Shown: positions 31,025 through 43,865, counted from the stretch's first letter. The stretch: 64,000 nucleotides of DNA from Salipaludibacillus keqinensis (GCF_003226325.1 NZ_PDOD01000003.1:496001-560000); one strand, 5' to 3'. Numbers and translations are program-made. Notes: generated by a model not told the origin, from the letters alone.

Positions 31025-31966
31025 ATGTCATTTGCTTCCATAACGAAAAAAGAGTTAACGCAAATGGAAGTGAATAAGTGTTGTTCTAAAGCTGAATTGG
31101 CGGCACTTATTCGAATGAACGGAGCAATATCTATTCGTAATATGAAAATTACATTGGATATTCAAACAGAAAATGCAGCGATCGCAAGAAGAATCTACAC
31201 GTTACTAAAAAAAAATTATGACGTTCATGTAGAATTGCTTGTAAGAAAGAAAATGCGTTTGAAGAAAAACAATGTGTACGTGGCAAGAATATCAAAAGAC
31301 GCAAGAAAAATACTCGAGTCTCTTCACATCGTGGATGAGAGTTTTGCCTTTACAAGAGAAATTTCAAAAGACTTAATTAAGAAAGATTGTTGTAAACGAG
31401 CGTATTTACGAGGGTCCTTCTTAGCTGGCGGCTCGGTCAATCACCCTGAAACATCGTCTTATCACTTAGAGATTTTTTCTTTCTACGAAGAACATAATCG
31501 TTCACTATGTGAACTAATGAACCACTTCCGCCTCAGTGCAAAAATGATTGAGAGAAAGAAAGGATTTATCCTTTATTTGAAAGAGGGAGAAAAAATCAGT
31601 GAATTTCTAAATGTTATTGGTGCTCACCAAGCTCTCCTTCGCTTTGAAGATGTGAGAATTATGAAAGACATGCGGAATTCCGTCAATCGTCTAGTTAATT
31701 GTGAAACAGCTAACTTGAATAAAACCGTTGGCGCAGCAATGCGTCAAGTGGAAAACATAAGGTTTATAAAAAAAGAAGTAGGCTTAGAAGCTTTGCCTGA
31801 TAAAATTCAGGAAATCGCCGAACTTCGGATCGAACACCAAGATGTGACGTTAAAAGAATTAGGTGAAATGGTGCAAAGTGGGAAAGTGAGTAAATCAGGT
31901 GTGAATCACAGATTACGCAAGATTGAAGAGTTTGCCAACAAACTTCGCGCAGGGGAAAAGGTATAA
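31025..31966 (+). CDS. whiA: WhiA-type DNA-binding protein
   Basis: 313 residues. The N-terminal LAGLIDADG-like domain ([45 protein letters not shown]-type core) has lost nuclease function in this family; the C-terminal helix-turn-helix includes [25 protein letters not shown]. WhiA binds DNA and supports cell division and chromosome segregation in Bacillus. ATG 31025 is preceded by GGGGTGAG, nine bases away; the upstream GTG 31016 is inside that signal. Standard partner of rapZ and glmR. Confidence 0.95.
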   Translation: MSFASITKKELTQMEVNKCCSKAELAALIRMNGAISIRNMKITLDIQTENAAIARRIYTLLKKNYDVHVELLVRKKMRLKKNNVYVARISKDARKILESLHIVDESFAFTREISKDLIKKDCCKRAYLRGSFLAGGSVNHPETSSYHLEIFSFYEEHNRSLCELMNHFRLSAKMIERKKGFILYLKEGEKISEFLNVIGAHQALLRFEDVRIMKDMRNSVNRLVNCETANLNKTVGAAMRQVENIRFIKKEVGLEALPDKIQEIAELRIEHQDVTLKELGEMVQSGKVSKSGVNHRLRKIEEFANKLRAGEKV

Positions 31967-31991
31967 CCCCCTGCTTTTCATGAAATTTATA

Positions 31992-32005
31992 TGAAAGCGT
32001 TTGTA
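31992..32005 (+). promoter_or_regulatory. Candidate cre (CcpA) site upstream of crh
   Basis: TGAAAGCGTTTGTA matches TGWAARCGYTWNCW at all but one position and overlaps the possible -35 of a crh promoter. Confidence 0.45.
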
Positions 32006-32028
32006 TGGATGGATGGATGGATTAAAAT
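32000..32028 (+). promoter_or_regulatory. Possible crh promoter with TGGA microsatellite spacer
   Basis: TTTGTA (32000-32005), a 17-bp spacer and TAAAAT (32023-32028). The spacer is four TGGA units (32006-32021) plus a T. The -35 is weak, so the promoter is tentative. Confidence 0.35.
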
Positions 32029-32049
32029 ATCAAGAGGAGGAGAAAGAAA

Positions 32050-32307
32050 ATGATCGAAAAAACAGTAACAGTGAAACGCAAAACAGGACTACAGGCACGG
32101 CCGGCAGCATTATTTGTACAAGAAGCAAATCGTTTTGCCTCTGATATTTTTATTGAGAAAAACGGAAAGAATGTGAACGCAAAAAGTATCATGGGTATCA
32201 TGAGTCTTGCCGTTGGTGCTAATAAAGACATTCACTTAAAAATAGACGGCCCTGATGAACAAGTGGCTTTGGAGACACTCGTCTCTTTTGTTCAAAAAGA
32301 AGACTAA
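32050..32307 (+). CDS. crh: Catabolite repression HPr-like protein Crh
   Basis: 85 residues, HPr fold. Residue 15 is Gln (KTGLQARPA) where HPr has its PTS-phosphorylated His, so it cannot work in sugar transport; Ser46 in AKSIMGIMSL, the HprK target, is kept. Seryl-phosphate Crh is a CcpA co-repressor. Its kinase, HprK, is at 7.5 kb. GAGGAGGAG lies nine bases before ATG 32050. A cre-like site and TGGA repeats lie upstream. Confidence 0.97.
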   Translation: MIEKTVTVKRKTGLQARPAALFVQEANRFASDIFIEKNGKNVNAKSIMGIMSLAVGANKDIHLKIDGPDEQVALETLVSFVQKED

Positions 32308-32330
32308 GGGCATAGAAATGGTCTTAACGA

Positions 32331-32359
32331 AGTCGATAACAAATGTTATCGGCTTTTTT
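32331..32359 (+). terminator. Terminator after crh
   Basis: GTCGATAACA / TGTTATCGGC around a two-base loop, then TTTTTT. A second inverted repeat TCGATAAA/TTTATCGA lies at 32383-32414. Confidence 0.8.
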
Positions 32360-32481
32360 GGTAATCCAAGATAAAATCGAGGTCGATAAACAGGGATATC
32401 GGTAGCTTTATCGAAGAGGAGATCATACAGCCGAAAAACGCCTTTCTCACCTCTCATTGCTATAACTGATTGAACATTCAT

Positions 32482-32518
32482 AAAGAAAGGGCGCCCAAAA
32501 AGCTTTGGACACCCTCTT
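32482..32518 (-). terminator. Terminator of clpP
   Basis: On the minus strand AGGGTGTCCAAA pairs with TTTGGGCGCCCT and is followed by TTCTTT. Confidence 0.75.
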
Positions 32519-32525
32519 ATCATTA

Positions 32526-33122
32526 TTATGCTTTAATGTCGGAATTTTTCTCCATTACTTCATCAATTAAGCCGTAGTTCTTAGCATCTACAGCAGACAT
32601 GAAATTATCACGGTCTGTATCTTTACGAATTTGCTCAATCGGTTGACCTGTGCGGTCAGCTAAAATTTGATTTAGCTTTTCTTTCATTTCAATAATTCTC
32701 TTCGCGTGGATTTCAATATCCGATGCTTGGCCTTGCGTGCCACCTAATGGTTGGTGAATCATTACTTCACTATTAGGAAGTGCAAAACGCTTACCTGGCT
32801 CACCAGCAGCTAATAAGAATGCTCCCATAGAAGCGGCCATCCCAATACAAATTGTCTGTACTTTAGGTTTAATAAACTGCATCGTATCGTAAATCGCCAT
32901 TCCTGAGGTGATCGATCCACCTGGGCTGTTAATATAAAGTGAAATGTCTTTTTCTGGATCATCTGCTGCAAGGAAAAGCAGTTGAGCTACAATGGAATTT
33001 GACACATTGTCATCAATTCCAGATCCGAGCATGATAATACGATCTTTCAAGAGACGGGAATAGATGTCGTAAGCACGTTCACCGCGATTTGTTTGTTCAA
33101 TAACCGTTGGGACTAAGTTCAT
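32526..33122 (-). CDS. clpP: ATP-dependent Clp protease proteolytic subunit
   Basis: 198 residues. Serine peptidase forming the double heptamer that works with ClpC, ClpX or ClpE. Catalytic triad in standard positions: Ser98 (GMAASMGA), His123 (VMIHQPLGG) and Asp172 (TDRDNF). Shine-Dalgarno AAAGGAGGAA before ATG 33122. A CtsR operator overlaps the -35 of its promoter, so expression should rise on heat or protein stress. Divergent from rpoN. Confidence 0.98.
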   Translation of the reverse strand: MNLVPTVIEQTNRGERAYDIYSRLLKDRIIMLGSGIDDNVSNSIVAQLLFLAADDPEKDISLYINSPGGSITSGMAIYDTMQFIKPKVQTICIGMAASMGAFLLAAGEPGKRFALPNSEVMIHQPLGGTQGQASDIEIHAKRIIEMKEKLNQILADRTGQPIEQIRKDTDRDNFMSAVDAKNYGLIDEVMEKNSDIKA

Positions 33123-33222
33123 GGTTAAGTTCCTCCTTTGCCTTTATCCTAGAATGTGTTTTAGAATTTGCTCACCAATAGATGAACAATTTCTAATTGG
33201 AATTTCTTTTAAGTATGCTTCC

Positions 33223-33252
33223 ATCATAACCTTAAAGGTCAATGAAGGTCAA
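33223..33252 (-). promoter_or_regulatory. Sigma-A promoter of clpP
   Basis: On the minus strand TTGACC (complement of 33247-33252), 18-bp spacer, TATGAT (complement of 33223-33228). Confidence 0.65.
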
Positions 33253-33253
33253 A
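33236..33253 (+). promoter_or_regulatory. CtsR operator upstream of clpP
   Basis: Direct heptad repeat AGGTCAA (33236-33242) and AGGTCAAA (33246-33253), 10 bp start to start, as in the CtsR consensus RGTCAAANANRGTCAAA. It covers the clpP -35. Confidence 0.8.
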
Positions 33254-33494
33254 TATTATTCACTTAAAAAACGGAAGAAAAAACCTCCATTGTTCATCAT
33301 AACCGTTATTGTTTTTTTTCAAACGGTAATTACAGGTAAAAAAGTTTGATGAATGTCGATCACAACGTTAATCATTCATTCATTTGATTTCTATATCCGG
33401 AACATAAGCCGATTACTTCATGTATAATATAGAAGAAGTAGTTGGATAAACTAAAGAACCTTTTGCATCACGAGCGGTTAGGAGGCTTTGCCGA
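33254..33494 (+). other. clpP-rpoN intergenic remainder
   Basis: No gene. Contains an inverted repeat with CCGTT and AACGG arms around an eight-T loop (about 33300-33335) and a TATAAT at 33423-33428 that could be the rpoN -10, though no good -35 is seen. Confidence 0.4.
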
Positions 33495-34841
33495 ATGAAT
33501 ATGGATTTCGGGTTGTTTCAACAACAGACAATGAAACTGGTAATGACAAATGAGCTTCGGCAAGCAATTACCATTTTGCAATATTCAGTCCTTGACTTGA
33601 ATCAATATTTACACGAACAGCAATTGGAGAACCCCCTGATTGAATTAAAAGATCAAGAAGTACAAGAAGAGGTACAAAGACAGAAAATCGGAGATACTAC
33701 GCCTGTCTATGAATATAGGGCTAAAGATGAAGGAGACAACGATTATTCTCCTATGGATCACCTTAGTGAACAGGAAGAAGGCTTACAAGACTATTTATTA
33801 AACCAAATTCGTCTATTGCATTTGAAACCGCAAATAAAAAGAATTGTCACTTATTTAGCTTTAAGCGTTGATGAGAACGGATACTTAAAACAATCAACGG
33901 ACGAATTATCGGCGGATCTTCAGGAGCCGTTAGGGGCTGTGAAAGAAGCTGTCGATCTTTTACAAACATTCGAGCCTTACGGAGTAGGAGCTTACTCATT
34001 ACAAGAATGTCTCCTTATCCAACTTCAGCACATGGAAACTAAAGATCATTTAACGGAAGCGATTGTCAAGCACCATTTATCTTCCTTAGCTAAAAATCAA
34101 TTTAAGCAAATAGCGAAACAAGAAGAAGTCTCGATTGAGGATGTACAAATTGTCGCAGATTTTATTCAGACGTTGAATCCAAAACCCGGTGCTCTGTTCC
34201 ATAACGAGCCCGCTCGCTACGTCATCCCGGATGTCACGGTAGTGAAAGTCAAAGACGAGTTTATCGTCCGACTTAATGAACAGCATCTGCCTAAAATGCA
34301 TGTTAATCAGAAATACGAACAAATGATGCAAAGTAAAGATCAGGAGACCCAAAGATACATTAAACAAAAATATGATCAATTTCATTGGATAAGGAAAAGT
34401 ATTGAGCAAAGACAACAAACCATTTTAAATGTAACGAATGCTATTGTACGTTTTCAACGGGATTTCTTTGTTCATGGACCGTCACATTTAAAACCCCTCA
34501 CGTTAAAAACGATTGCGGAAGAAGTAGAGGTTCACGAGTCGACCGTTTCGAGGGCTACAACGAAGAAATATGTTCAAACCCCAAGAGGGTTATATGAATT
34601 AAAGTATTTCTTTAACTCGACTGTAGGACGAGATTCATTAGAATCTAGTTCTTCAGAAAGAGTGAAAATTTATCTGAAACGTCTGATTGACGAAGAAGAA
34701 AAGCGAAAACCAATGTCCGACCAGAAGCTGGCAAACGTATTGAAAGACCAATATAAAATTACAGTATCTAGACGGACGGTAGCTAAATACCGAGAAGAAA
34801 TGCACATTCCATCATCATCTCAACGGAAAAGGTATTCATAA
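33495..34841 (+). CDS. rpoN: RNA polymerase sigma-54 factor
   Basis: 448 residues. Region I is glutamine-rich (FGLFQQQTMKLVMTNELRQAITILQYS), followed by an acidic region II, the core-binding domain, the helix-turn-helix (LKTIAEEVEVHESTVSRATTKKY, PRGLYELKYFF) and the RpoN box as SRRTVAKYREE near residue 427; the family norm is ARRTVAKYRE. Needs AAA+ activators such as LevR, RocR or BkdR, none of which is in the window. AGGAGG lies 10 bases before ATG 33495. Also called sigL in B. subtilis. Confidence 0.97.
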   Translation: MNMDFGLFQQQTMKLVMTNELRQAITILQYSVLDLNQYLHEQQLENPLIELKDQEVQEEVQRQKIGDTTPVYEYRAKDEGDNDYSPMDHLSEQEEGLQDYLLNQIRLLHLKPQIKRIVTYLALSVDENGYLKQSTDELSADLQEPLGAVKEAVDLLQTFEPYGVGAYSLQECLLIQLQHMETKDHLTEAIVKHHLSSLAKNQFKQIAKQEEVSIEDVQIVADFIQTLNPKPGALFHNEPARYVIPDVTVVKVKDEFIVRLNEQHLPKMHVNQKYEQMMQSKDQETQRYIKQKYDQFHWIRKSIEQRQQTILNVTNAIVRFQRDFFVHGPSHLKPLTLKTIAEEVEVHESTVSRATTKKYVQTPRGLYELKYFFNSTVGRDSLESSSSERVKIYLKRLIDEEEKRKPMSDQKLANVLKDQYKITVSRRTVAKYREEMHIPSSSQRKRYS

Positions 34842-34854
34842 AGGAGATTTGTTC

Positions 34855-35097
34855 ATGGTACTTTATTTCTATACAAAAGATCATTGCCCGCTGTGTGAAA
34901 AAGGGTTAGTTGAGTTACAACGATTGCAAAGAGAGCACGACTTTCAAATAGAACATCGAGACATATACACGAATGATGACTGGTTAGAGAAATATCAAAT
35001 TCGTATTCCAGTTGTTTCTGACGAAAAAGATCGAGTGTTAGATGAGGGGATCTTATCTTATGAAAAATTAAAACAAAACTATTCAAAGCTAGGCTAA
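34855..35097 (+). CDS. Glutaredoxin-like small thiol protein
   Basis: 80 residues with a thioredoxin-like fold pattern: VLYFYTKDHCPLCEKG with a CPLC redox motif at about 11-14, and the cis-Pro segment IRIPVV. Similar small proteins (DUF836/glutaredoxin family) occur beside rpoN or cggR in Bacillaceae. Redox partner unknown. ATG 34855 follows AAAGGAG, eight to nine bases away. It starts 13 bases after rpoN and is probably co-transcribed with it. Confidence 0.85.
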   Translation: MVLYFYTKDHCPLCEKGLVELQRLQREHDFQIEHRDIYTNDDWLEKYQIRIPVVSDEKDRVLDEGILSYEKLKQNYSKLG

Positions 35098-35143
35098 TCG
35101 GTAAGTAAAACGTTTACAACACAAAATGTTCACATGATGGTAG

Positions 35144-35172
35144 TTGATAAGAAGACTCTTCCTTGGTACAAT
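35144..35172 (+). promoter_or_regulatory. Sigma-A promoter of the cggR-glycolysis operon
   Basis: TTGATA (35144-35149), 17-bp spacer, TACAAT (35167-35172). The CggR operator lies downstream, as in B. subtilis, so CggR would block elongation. A cre-like half site GTAAAACGTTTACA lies upstream near 35105. Confidence 0.7.
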
Positions 35173-35204
35173 AAGGTTGCAAGTAAGTTTGCTATCCAAA
35201 ATGT

Positions 35205-35229
35205 ACCTAAGGCAATGGGTCTTTTTTTT
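35205..35229 (+). terminator. Weak terminator/attenuator between promoter and CggR operator
   Basis: ACCTA pairs with TGGGT (one G-U) over a six-base loop, followed by eight T. It lies inside the presumed 5' leader of cggR. Confidence 0.5.
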
Positions 35230-35238
35230 CGCCGCGGG

Positions 35239-35276
35239 TGGGACATAATATGTCTATAAGGGACATGGTAAGTCCC
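35239..35276 (+). promoter_or_regulatory. CggR operator
   Basis: Tandem half-sites TGGGAC (35239) with TGTC (35251) and GGGAC (35260) with GTCC (35272) match the GGGAC-N6-GTC doubled layout of the B. subtilis CggR operator. It sits between promoter and start codon. Confidence 0.8.
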
Positions 35277-35308
35277 TCTGATACTGAGCGACAAAAAGGA
35301 GAATAAGC

Positions 35309-36328
35309 ATGAACATGCTTTTAGACTTGCAAAAGAAAATATTGCCGGATTTAGTAGACGTCCTAGGATTGCGATTTCGTATTTTGCGGTTTATTCGTTT
35401 AATGCAACCGATTGGCAGACGTACGTTAGCCAACAATCTAGAAATGTCTGAACGAGTGCTTAGAAGTGAAGTGACATTTCTAAAAGAACAAGGACTTGTT
35501 GAATTTGCAACAAGTGGAATGACACTCACTCATGAGGGGCATAATTTACTTGGTCAATTGGAAGTCGTTATGAAAGAAGTGTTTCAAACACGAACGATGG
35601 AAGAAGAGCTAGAAAAAAAGCTAGGCGTGAAAGACGTCCATATTGTCCCCGGTGATAGTGATGAGTATTCTTGGGTACAAAAAGAAATGGGCCGAGCGTG
35701 TGTAGGCTTAATTAAACAAAAGATGTCATCCAAAGAGAACATTATTGCGGTGACAGGAGGAACATCGATCGCGGCCGTGGCAGAAATGCTCGTCCCTGAT
35801 TCAGACTTAAAGGAAACGTTGTTTGTCCCCGCAAGAGGTGGATTAGGCGAACAGGTTGAGAATCAAGCCAATACCATCTGTGCAACAATGGCTAGAAAAG
35901 CTATGGGGTCTTATCGGTTACTTCATGTTCCTGATCAATTAAGTAAAGAATCATATGAATCATTGATCAATGAGCCAACCGTGAAAGAAATCCTTCAGCT
36001 AATTCATTCAGCTACGATGGTCATTCACGGAATCGGTGAAGCAGAAACAATGGCCAAGCGTCGAAATTCTTCTGAAGAAATGTTGAAGAAAATTCACGAA
36101 AAAAAAGCTGTAGCCGAAGCCTTTGGTTATTATTTTGATCAATCTGGGGACATTATCCATAAAGTGTTAACGATTGGACTTCAATTGGAAGACTTGAATG
36201 ACATCCCAGATATTATCGCAGTCGCAGGCGGCTCTTCAAAAGCTGATGCGATAGAAGCTTATATGAAACAAAGGCCCAGTCAAGTCCTTGTGACAGATGA
36301 AGGCGCAGCGAGAGCAATCTTAACATGA
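35309..36328 (+). CDS. cggR: Central glycolytic genes regulator
   Basis: 339 residues. N-terminal winged helix-turn-helix (ILRFIRLMQPIGRRTLANNLEMSERVLRSEV) and a C-terminal SorC/DeoR sugar-phosphate-binding domain (AVTGGTSIAAVAEML; FVPARGGLG; VTDEGAARAIL). It represses the gapA operon and is released by fructose-1,6-bisphosphate. AAAGGAG precedes ATG 35309. The operator and promoter are directly upstream, so it controls itself and the five glycolytic genes downstream. Confidence 0.96.
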   Translation: MNMLLDLQKKILPDLVDVLGLRFRILRFIRLMQPIGRRTLANNLEMSERVLRSEVTFLKEQGLVEFATSGMTLTHEGHNLLGQLEVVMKEVFQTRTMEEELEKKLGVKDVHIVPGDSDEYSWVQKEMGRACVGLIKQKMSSKENIIAVTGGTSIAAVAEMLVPDSDLKETLFVPARGGLGEQVENQANTICATMARKAMGSYRLLHVPDQLSKESYESLINEPTVKEILQLIHSATMVIHGIGEAETMAKRRNSSEEMLKKIHEKKAVAEAFGYYFDQSGDIIHKVLTIGLQLEDLNDIPDIIAVAGGSSKADAIEAYMKQRPSQVLVTDEGAARAILT

Positions 36329-36444
36329 AAACAAGTTTAAAAAGTTTGTTTTTAGATAATAGGTAACAATAAACTCGTTTATTCAAGGGGATTCCCTTTG
36401 AAAATATATAATATGCTTTACCACACTTAAGGAGGAATTTTATC

Positions 36445-37452
36445 ATGGCAACAAAGATTGGTATTAATGGTTTTGGACGTATTGGACGTGTCGTTTTCAG
36501 ACAAGCTCTTCAAAACCCAAACGTAGAAGTCGTAGCAGTAAATGACCTTACAGATGCAAACATGCTTGCACATTTATTACAATATGATTCTGTTCACGGA
36601 AAGCTAGACGTGAAAGTAGAAGCAAAAGGCGAAAACCTTGTAGTAGATGGAAAAGAAATCAAAGTTACAGCTGAGCGTGACCCTGCAAACCTTAAGTGGG
36701 GAGAATTTGGAGTAGAAGTTGTTGTTGAATCAACTGGTATCTTCACAAAGCGTGAAGCTGCTGCGAAACACTTGGAAGCTGGAGCGAAGAAAGTTGTTAT
36801 CTCAGCACCTGCAACGGATGAAGACATCACAGTTGTAATGGGTGTAAATGAAGACAAGTACGACCCAGCTAACCACCATGTAATTTCAAACGCTTCTTGT
36901 ACAACAAACTGTCTTGCACCATTTGCTAAAGTATTGAATGACAAGTTCGAACTTAAGCGTGGTATGATGACAACAGTTCACTCTTATACAAATGATCAGT
37001 CTATTCTTGACTTACCACATAAAGACTACCGTCGTGCTCGTGCAGCTGCGGAATCAATCATCCCTACAAGCACTGGTGCTGCAAAAGCGGTATCTCTTGT
37101 ACTTCCTGAACTTAAAGGGAAATTAAACGGTGGAGCGATGCGTGTACCTACGCCAAACGTTTCTCTTGTAGATTTAACTGCTGAGCTTGGTAAAGACGTA
37201 ACTGCTGAAGAAGTAAATGCAGCATTTAAAGAAGCTTCAGAAGGTGACTTAAAAGGAATTTTAGGTTACAGCGAAGAGCCACTTGTTTCTCGTGACTATA
37301 ATGGAAATACTTATGCATCTACAATTGATGCTCTTTCCACAATGGTTATGGAAGGAAACATGGTGAAAGTTATTTCTTGGTACGATAACGAAACAGGTTA
37401 CTCTACACAAGTTATTAACTTAGTTGATTATATTGTTGAACAAGGACTATAA
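36445..37452 (+). CDS. gapA: Glyceraldehyde-3-phosphate dehydrogenase, glycolytic
   Basis: 335 residues. Converts glyceraldehyde-3-phosphate to 1,3-bisphosphoglycerate with NAD. NAD motif [11 protein letters not shown]; catalytic Cys152 in [22 protein letters not shown]-type segment ([12 protein letters not shown]) for inorganic phosphate; final WYDNETGYS. Linked to cggR, which marks it as the glycolytic GapA rather than gluconeogenic GapB. Very strong AAGGAGG and codon choice typical of a highly expressed gene. Confidence 0.98.
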   Translation: MATKIGINGFGRIGRVVFRQALQNPNVEVVAVNDLTDANMLAHLLQYDSVHGKLDVKVEAKGENLVVDGKEIKVTAERDPANLKWGEFGVEVVVESTGIFTKREAAAKHLEAGAKKVVISAPATDEDITVVMGVNEDKYDPANHHVISNASCTTNCLAPFAKVLNDKFELKRGMMTTVHSYTNDQSILDLPHKDYRRARAAAESIIPTSTGAAKAVSLVLPELKGKLNGGAMRVPTPNVSLVDLTAELGKDVTAEEVNAAFKEASEGDLKGILGYSEEPLVSRDYNGNTYASTIDALSTMVMEGNMVKVISWYDNETGYSTQVINLVDYIVEQGL

Positions 37453-37490
37453 GTTCGAACGAATAGTACCATCCTTATAAGTCTGTTAAC

Positions 37491-37522
37491 GAGGAGGCGG
37501 GGCCGTGTCCTGCCTCCTTTTA
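37491..37522 (+). terminator. Hairpin with T-run between gapA and pgk
   Basis: AGGAGGC (37492-37498) pairs with GCCTCCT (37512-37518), then TTTATACTT. Could be a partial terminator or a 3' stabiliser that keeps gapA mRNA above pgk. Confidence 0.7.
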
Positions 37523-37558
37523 TACTTAATCCTTACGATCAGAAGGAGGCATTTATTA

Positions 37559-38743
37559 ATGAATAAGAAATCGATTCGAGATATTGATGTAAAAGGCCAA
37601 CGTGTATTTTGCCGTGTAGACTTTAACGTGCCAATGAGCAAAGGAGAAGTAACGGACGATACGCGTATTCGTGCTGCGTTGCCAACTATTCAATTACTTA
37701 TTGAAAAAGGGGCGAAAGTTATTCTTGCTAGCCACTTAGGCAGACCTAAAGGCGAAGCTGTAGAAGATCTTCGTTTAGACCCTGTAGCTAAGCGTCTGAG
37801 CGACTTACTAAACCAGCCTGTATTAAAGACGGATGAAGTCTATGGAGACGAGCCTAAAAAAGCGATTGCTGAGCTTGAAGAAGGTGGCGTTCTGCTACTT
37901 GAGAACGTTCGTTTTGAAGCGGGAGAAGAAAAGAACGAAGCTGAATTAGCTGGACATATGGCTGAACTTGCTGATGTCTATGTGAACGACGCATTTGGAG
38001 CGGCGCACCGTGCTCATGCTTCCACAGAAGGTATTGCAAAGCATCTCCCAGCGGTTGCAGGTCTATTAATGGAAAAAGAATTAGAAGTCCTTGGAAAAGC
38101 AATGGCTAACCCTGATCGTCCTTTTACAGCTATTATCGGTGGAGCGAAAGTAAAAGACAAAATTGGCGTGATCGACAACCTTCTTGATAAAGTGGATAAC
38201 TTAATTATTGGTGGCGGCTTAGCTTATACGTTTGTTAAAGCACAAGGCCACGAAATTGGTAAATCATTGTTAGAAGAAGATAAAATTGATCTTGCGAAAC
38301 AGTTTATGAATAAAGCAAAAGAAAAAGGCGTGAATTTCTATATGCCTGTAGATGCAATCGTCGCTGATAAGTTTGGTGAAGACGCAAATACAAAAGTCGT
38401 CAGCATCGAAGACATTCCAGCTGATTGGGAAGCACTTGATATCGGACCGGAAACGTTAAAGACATTCTCAAACGTCATTAAAGAATCCAAGTTAGTGATT
38501 TGGAATGGACCAATGGGCGTGTTCGAACTTGAGAAGTTTGCTAAAGGAACAACGGGCGTAGCAGAAGCATTAGCAGAAGCGACGAACACTTACACAGTTA
38601 TTGGTGGGGGCGACTCTGCAGCTGCTGTGGAGAAGTTCGGATTTGCCGATAAGATGGATCATATTTCAACCGGTGGAGGAGCATCCCTTGAGTTTATCGA
38701 AGGAAAAGATCTTCCTGGTGTAGTAGCATTAAACGATAAATAA
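37559..38743 (+). CDS. pgk: Phosphoglycerate kinase
   Basis: 394 residues. Transfers phosphate from 1,3-bisphosphoglycerate to ADP. Signature [26 protein letters not shown] at the N-terminus, SHLGRPKG, and C-terminal nucleotide loop [18 protein letters not shown] 37559 is chosen for AGAAGGAGG 8 bases upstream and the family N-terminus [10 protein letters not shown]. Second enzyme gene of the operon. Confidence 0.98.
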   Translation: MNKKSIRDIDVKGQRVFCRVDFNVPMSKGEVTDDTRIRAALPTIQLLIEKGAKVILASHLGRPKGEAVEDLRLDPVAKRLSDLLNQPVLKTDEVYGDEPKKAIAELEEGGVLLLENVRFEAGEEKNEAELAGHMAELADVYVNDAFGAAHRAHASTEGIAKHLPAVAGLLMEKELEVLGKAMANPDRPFTAIIGGAKVKDKIGVIDNLLDKVDNLIIGGGLAYTFVKAQGHEIGKSLLEEDKIDLAKQFMNKAKEKGVNFYMPVDAIVADKFGEDANTKVVSIEDIPADWEALDIGPETLKTFSNVIKESKLVIWNGPMGVFELEKFAKGTTGVAEALAEATNTYTVIGGGDSAAAVEKFGFADKMDHISTGGGASLEFIEGKDLPGVVALNDK

Positions 38744-41054
<2,311 letters not shown>

Positions 41055-41116
41055 TAATAGAACTGTATGGTTACAGCGAACGACATATTTTTTAAAAATG
41101 AGAAGGAGTGTTTTAG

Positions 41117-42403
<1,287 letters not shown>

Positions 42404-42416
42404 TGAACATTGTTGA

Positions 42417-42446
42417 ACCCTCGGCTGTTAGGAGCCGAGGGTTTTT
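42417..42446 (+). terminator. Terminator of the glycolytic operon
   Basis: ACCCTCGGCT / AGCCGAGGGT, six-base loop, T-run. Confidence 0.93.
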
Positions 42447-42464
42447 CAATTTGTGTGCGAGCTT

Positions 42465-42563
42465 ATGAGTGAACCGTGTTCTATGCACAAAAATCGAGGT
42501 GTAATGCTCAAAAAATAATATGCTATGAACAAAAAAGGTTCTATGCACAAATATACTACTTCT
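42465..42563. repeat. 21/18-bp tandem array, ATGCACAAA family
   Basis: Units start with ATG at 42465, 42483, 42504, 42525 and 42543: lengths 18, 21, 21, 18 and about 21. Core ATGCACAAAAA with a GTTCT or TGTA end. All lengths are multiples of three. No Shine-Dalgarno found. It follows the eno terminator. Confidence 0.7.
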
Positions 42564-42700
42564 AAGCTGAATTTTAATATTTGTATACGAGCGTTTCAAC
42601 AATGCATAAATTCTACTTTTAAATGATTGGACACCTTGCGTAGCAGACGCTTTCATGATATTATTTTAGAAGGTTTAATGTCGGTTTGGAGGTGGAGAGT

Positions 42701-42931
42701 GTGGAAGCAGTCGCATCCATTTTGCTTGTTATTGTATCGCTTTTATTAATTGCAACAGTATTGTTACAGTCAGGAAAGAGTGCAGGATTATCCGGAGCTA
42801 TTTCCGGAGGTGCTGAGCAGTTAGTAGGAAAGCAGAAGGCACGAGGTTTAGAAGCAGTTCTCAGCAGAGCTACGGTTGTGTTAGGAACGTTGTTTTTCTT
42901 GTTAACTTTAGCCGTTGCTTTTTTCATGTAA
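42701..42931 (+). CDS. secG: Preprotein translocase subunit SecG
   Basis: 76 residues, the same as B. subtilis SecG. Two membrane segments (about 3-23 and 53-75) flank the conserved cytoplasmic loop QSGKSAGLSGAISGGAEQLVGKQKARG. Part of the SecYEG channel. Start GTG 42701 is chosen because GGAGGTG ends six bases upstream and the product then aligns in length; an in-frame TTG at 42686 is inside the signal. Followed by a strong terminator. Confidence 0.95.
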   Translation: MEAVASILLVIVSLLLIATVLLQSGKSAGLSGAISGGAEQLVGKQKARGLEAVLSRATVVLGTLFFLLTLAVAFFM

Positions 42932-42944
42932 ATACAATGTATAC

Positions 42945-42974
42945 AAGCAGCAGACCCTTTGTCTGCTGCTTTTT
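42945..42974 (+). terminator. Terminator after secG
   Basis: AGCAGCAGAC / GTCTGCTGCT, five-base loop, TTTT. Confidence 0.9.
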
Positions 42975-43102
42975 GCGTTGAGATTAACTTCACCCCTTTG
43001 TGGGAATACAATACGTAGACGGAACGTTATCAAAGCACGGTGCGTGACAATAATACCCCTTATTTAATATGCTATTAGATGTAACCCTCAGGAGTGATGA
43101 CA

Positions 43103-43825
43103 ATGATTGGATGCTTAATTATTCATGGGTTTTCAGGAACGCCTCAAGAGGTTGAAGATATTGAAGTCCATTTAAAAAAGAAAAATTGGCTTGTATATTG
43201 TCCGGAGCTTCCCGGTCATGACGGAACGAAAGAAGGGCTCAAGGCCGTCACTTATAAACATTGGGTTTATAAAGCGAAGGTGGCGTTAGAAGAATTAATG
43301 GAGCGGTGTGAAAAAGTGTATCTTATCGGTTTTTCCATGGGTGGGATGATTGCCAGTTTTCTAGCTTCGCAGTACCCGGTTGAAAAGTTGGTTCTTCTTA
43401 GTTCTGCAGCCTACTACATTAATCCAAAACAAATTGTTCAAGACGTGACTGGTTGGTTCCTTGAAGGAATAAGGGGAGAGTTGGACAAAGATGAGTATTA
43501 TCAATTTTACCGGAAAAAAATATTGCGTACCCCGATGGCAGCCACTATTGAATTTGCCCGGTTAATTAAAAAGCTTCGACCACATTTAGATCAAATTACG
43601 GTCCCGACGTTAGTAGTGCAGGGTGAAAGTGACGGCCTTGTACCTCAGAAGAGTGCAGAATATATTTATGAACATATTCAATCAGAAGAGAAAGAACTGT
43701 TTTTCTTTCCGGATGCGAAACATTATATTTGGTATGGAGAGCAAAAAGATCATTTGCTTCAAGAGATTGATGCTTTTTTCGAAAAGACAACTACTAATGA
43801 CCAGGCAAAAGCCGAGGGTTATTAA
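43103..43825 (+). CDS. Alpha/beta hydrolase, esterase-like
   Basis: 240 residues. Alpha/beta-hydrolase pattern: HGFSGTP oxyanion loop, nucleophile Ser78 in GFSMGG, acid in QGESDGLVP and His in DAKHYIWYG. Resembles the esterase that follows but diverged, so perhaps an ancient tandem duplication; substrate unknown. ATG 43103 is chosen for AGGAG nine bases upstream. Between secG and the Est30-type gene. Confidence 0.85.
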   Translation: MIGCLIIHGFSGTPQEVEDIEVHLKKKNWLVYCPELPGHDGTKEGLKAVTYKHWVYKAKVALEELMERCEKVYLIGFSMGGMIASFLASQYPVEKLVLLSSAAYYINPKQIVQDVTGWFLEGIRGELDKDEYYQFYRKKILRTPMAATIEFARLIKKLRPHLDQITVPTLVVQGESDGLVPQKSAEYIYEHIQSEEKELFFFPDAKHYIWYGEQKDHLLQEIDAFFEKTTTNDQAKAEGY

Positions 43826-43865
43826 TAATTTGAATGTTGATACAGGATGAAAGGGAGATTTGACA

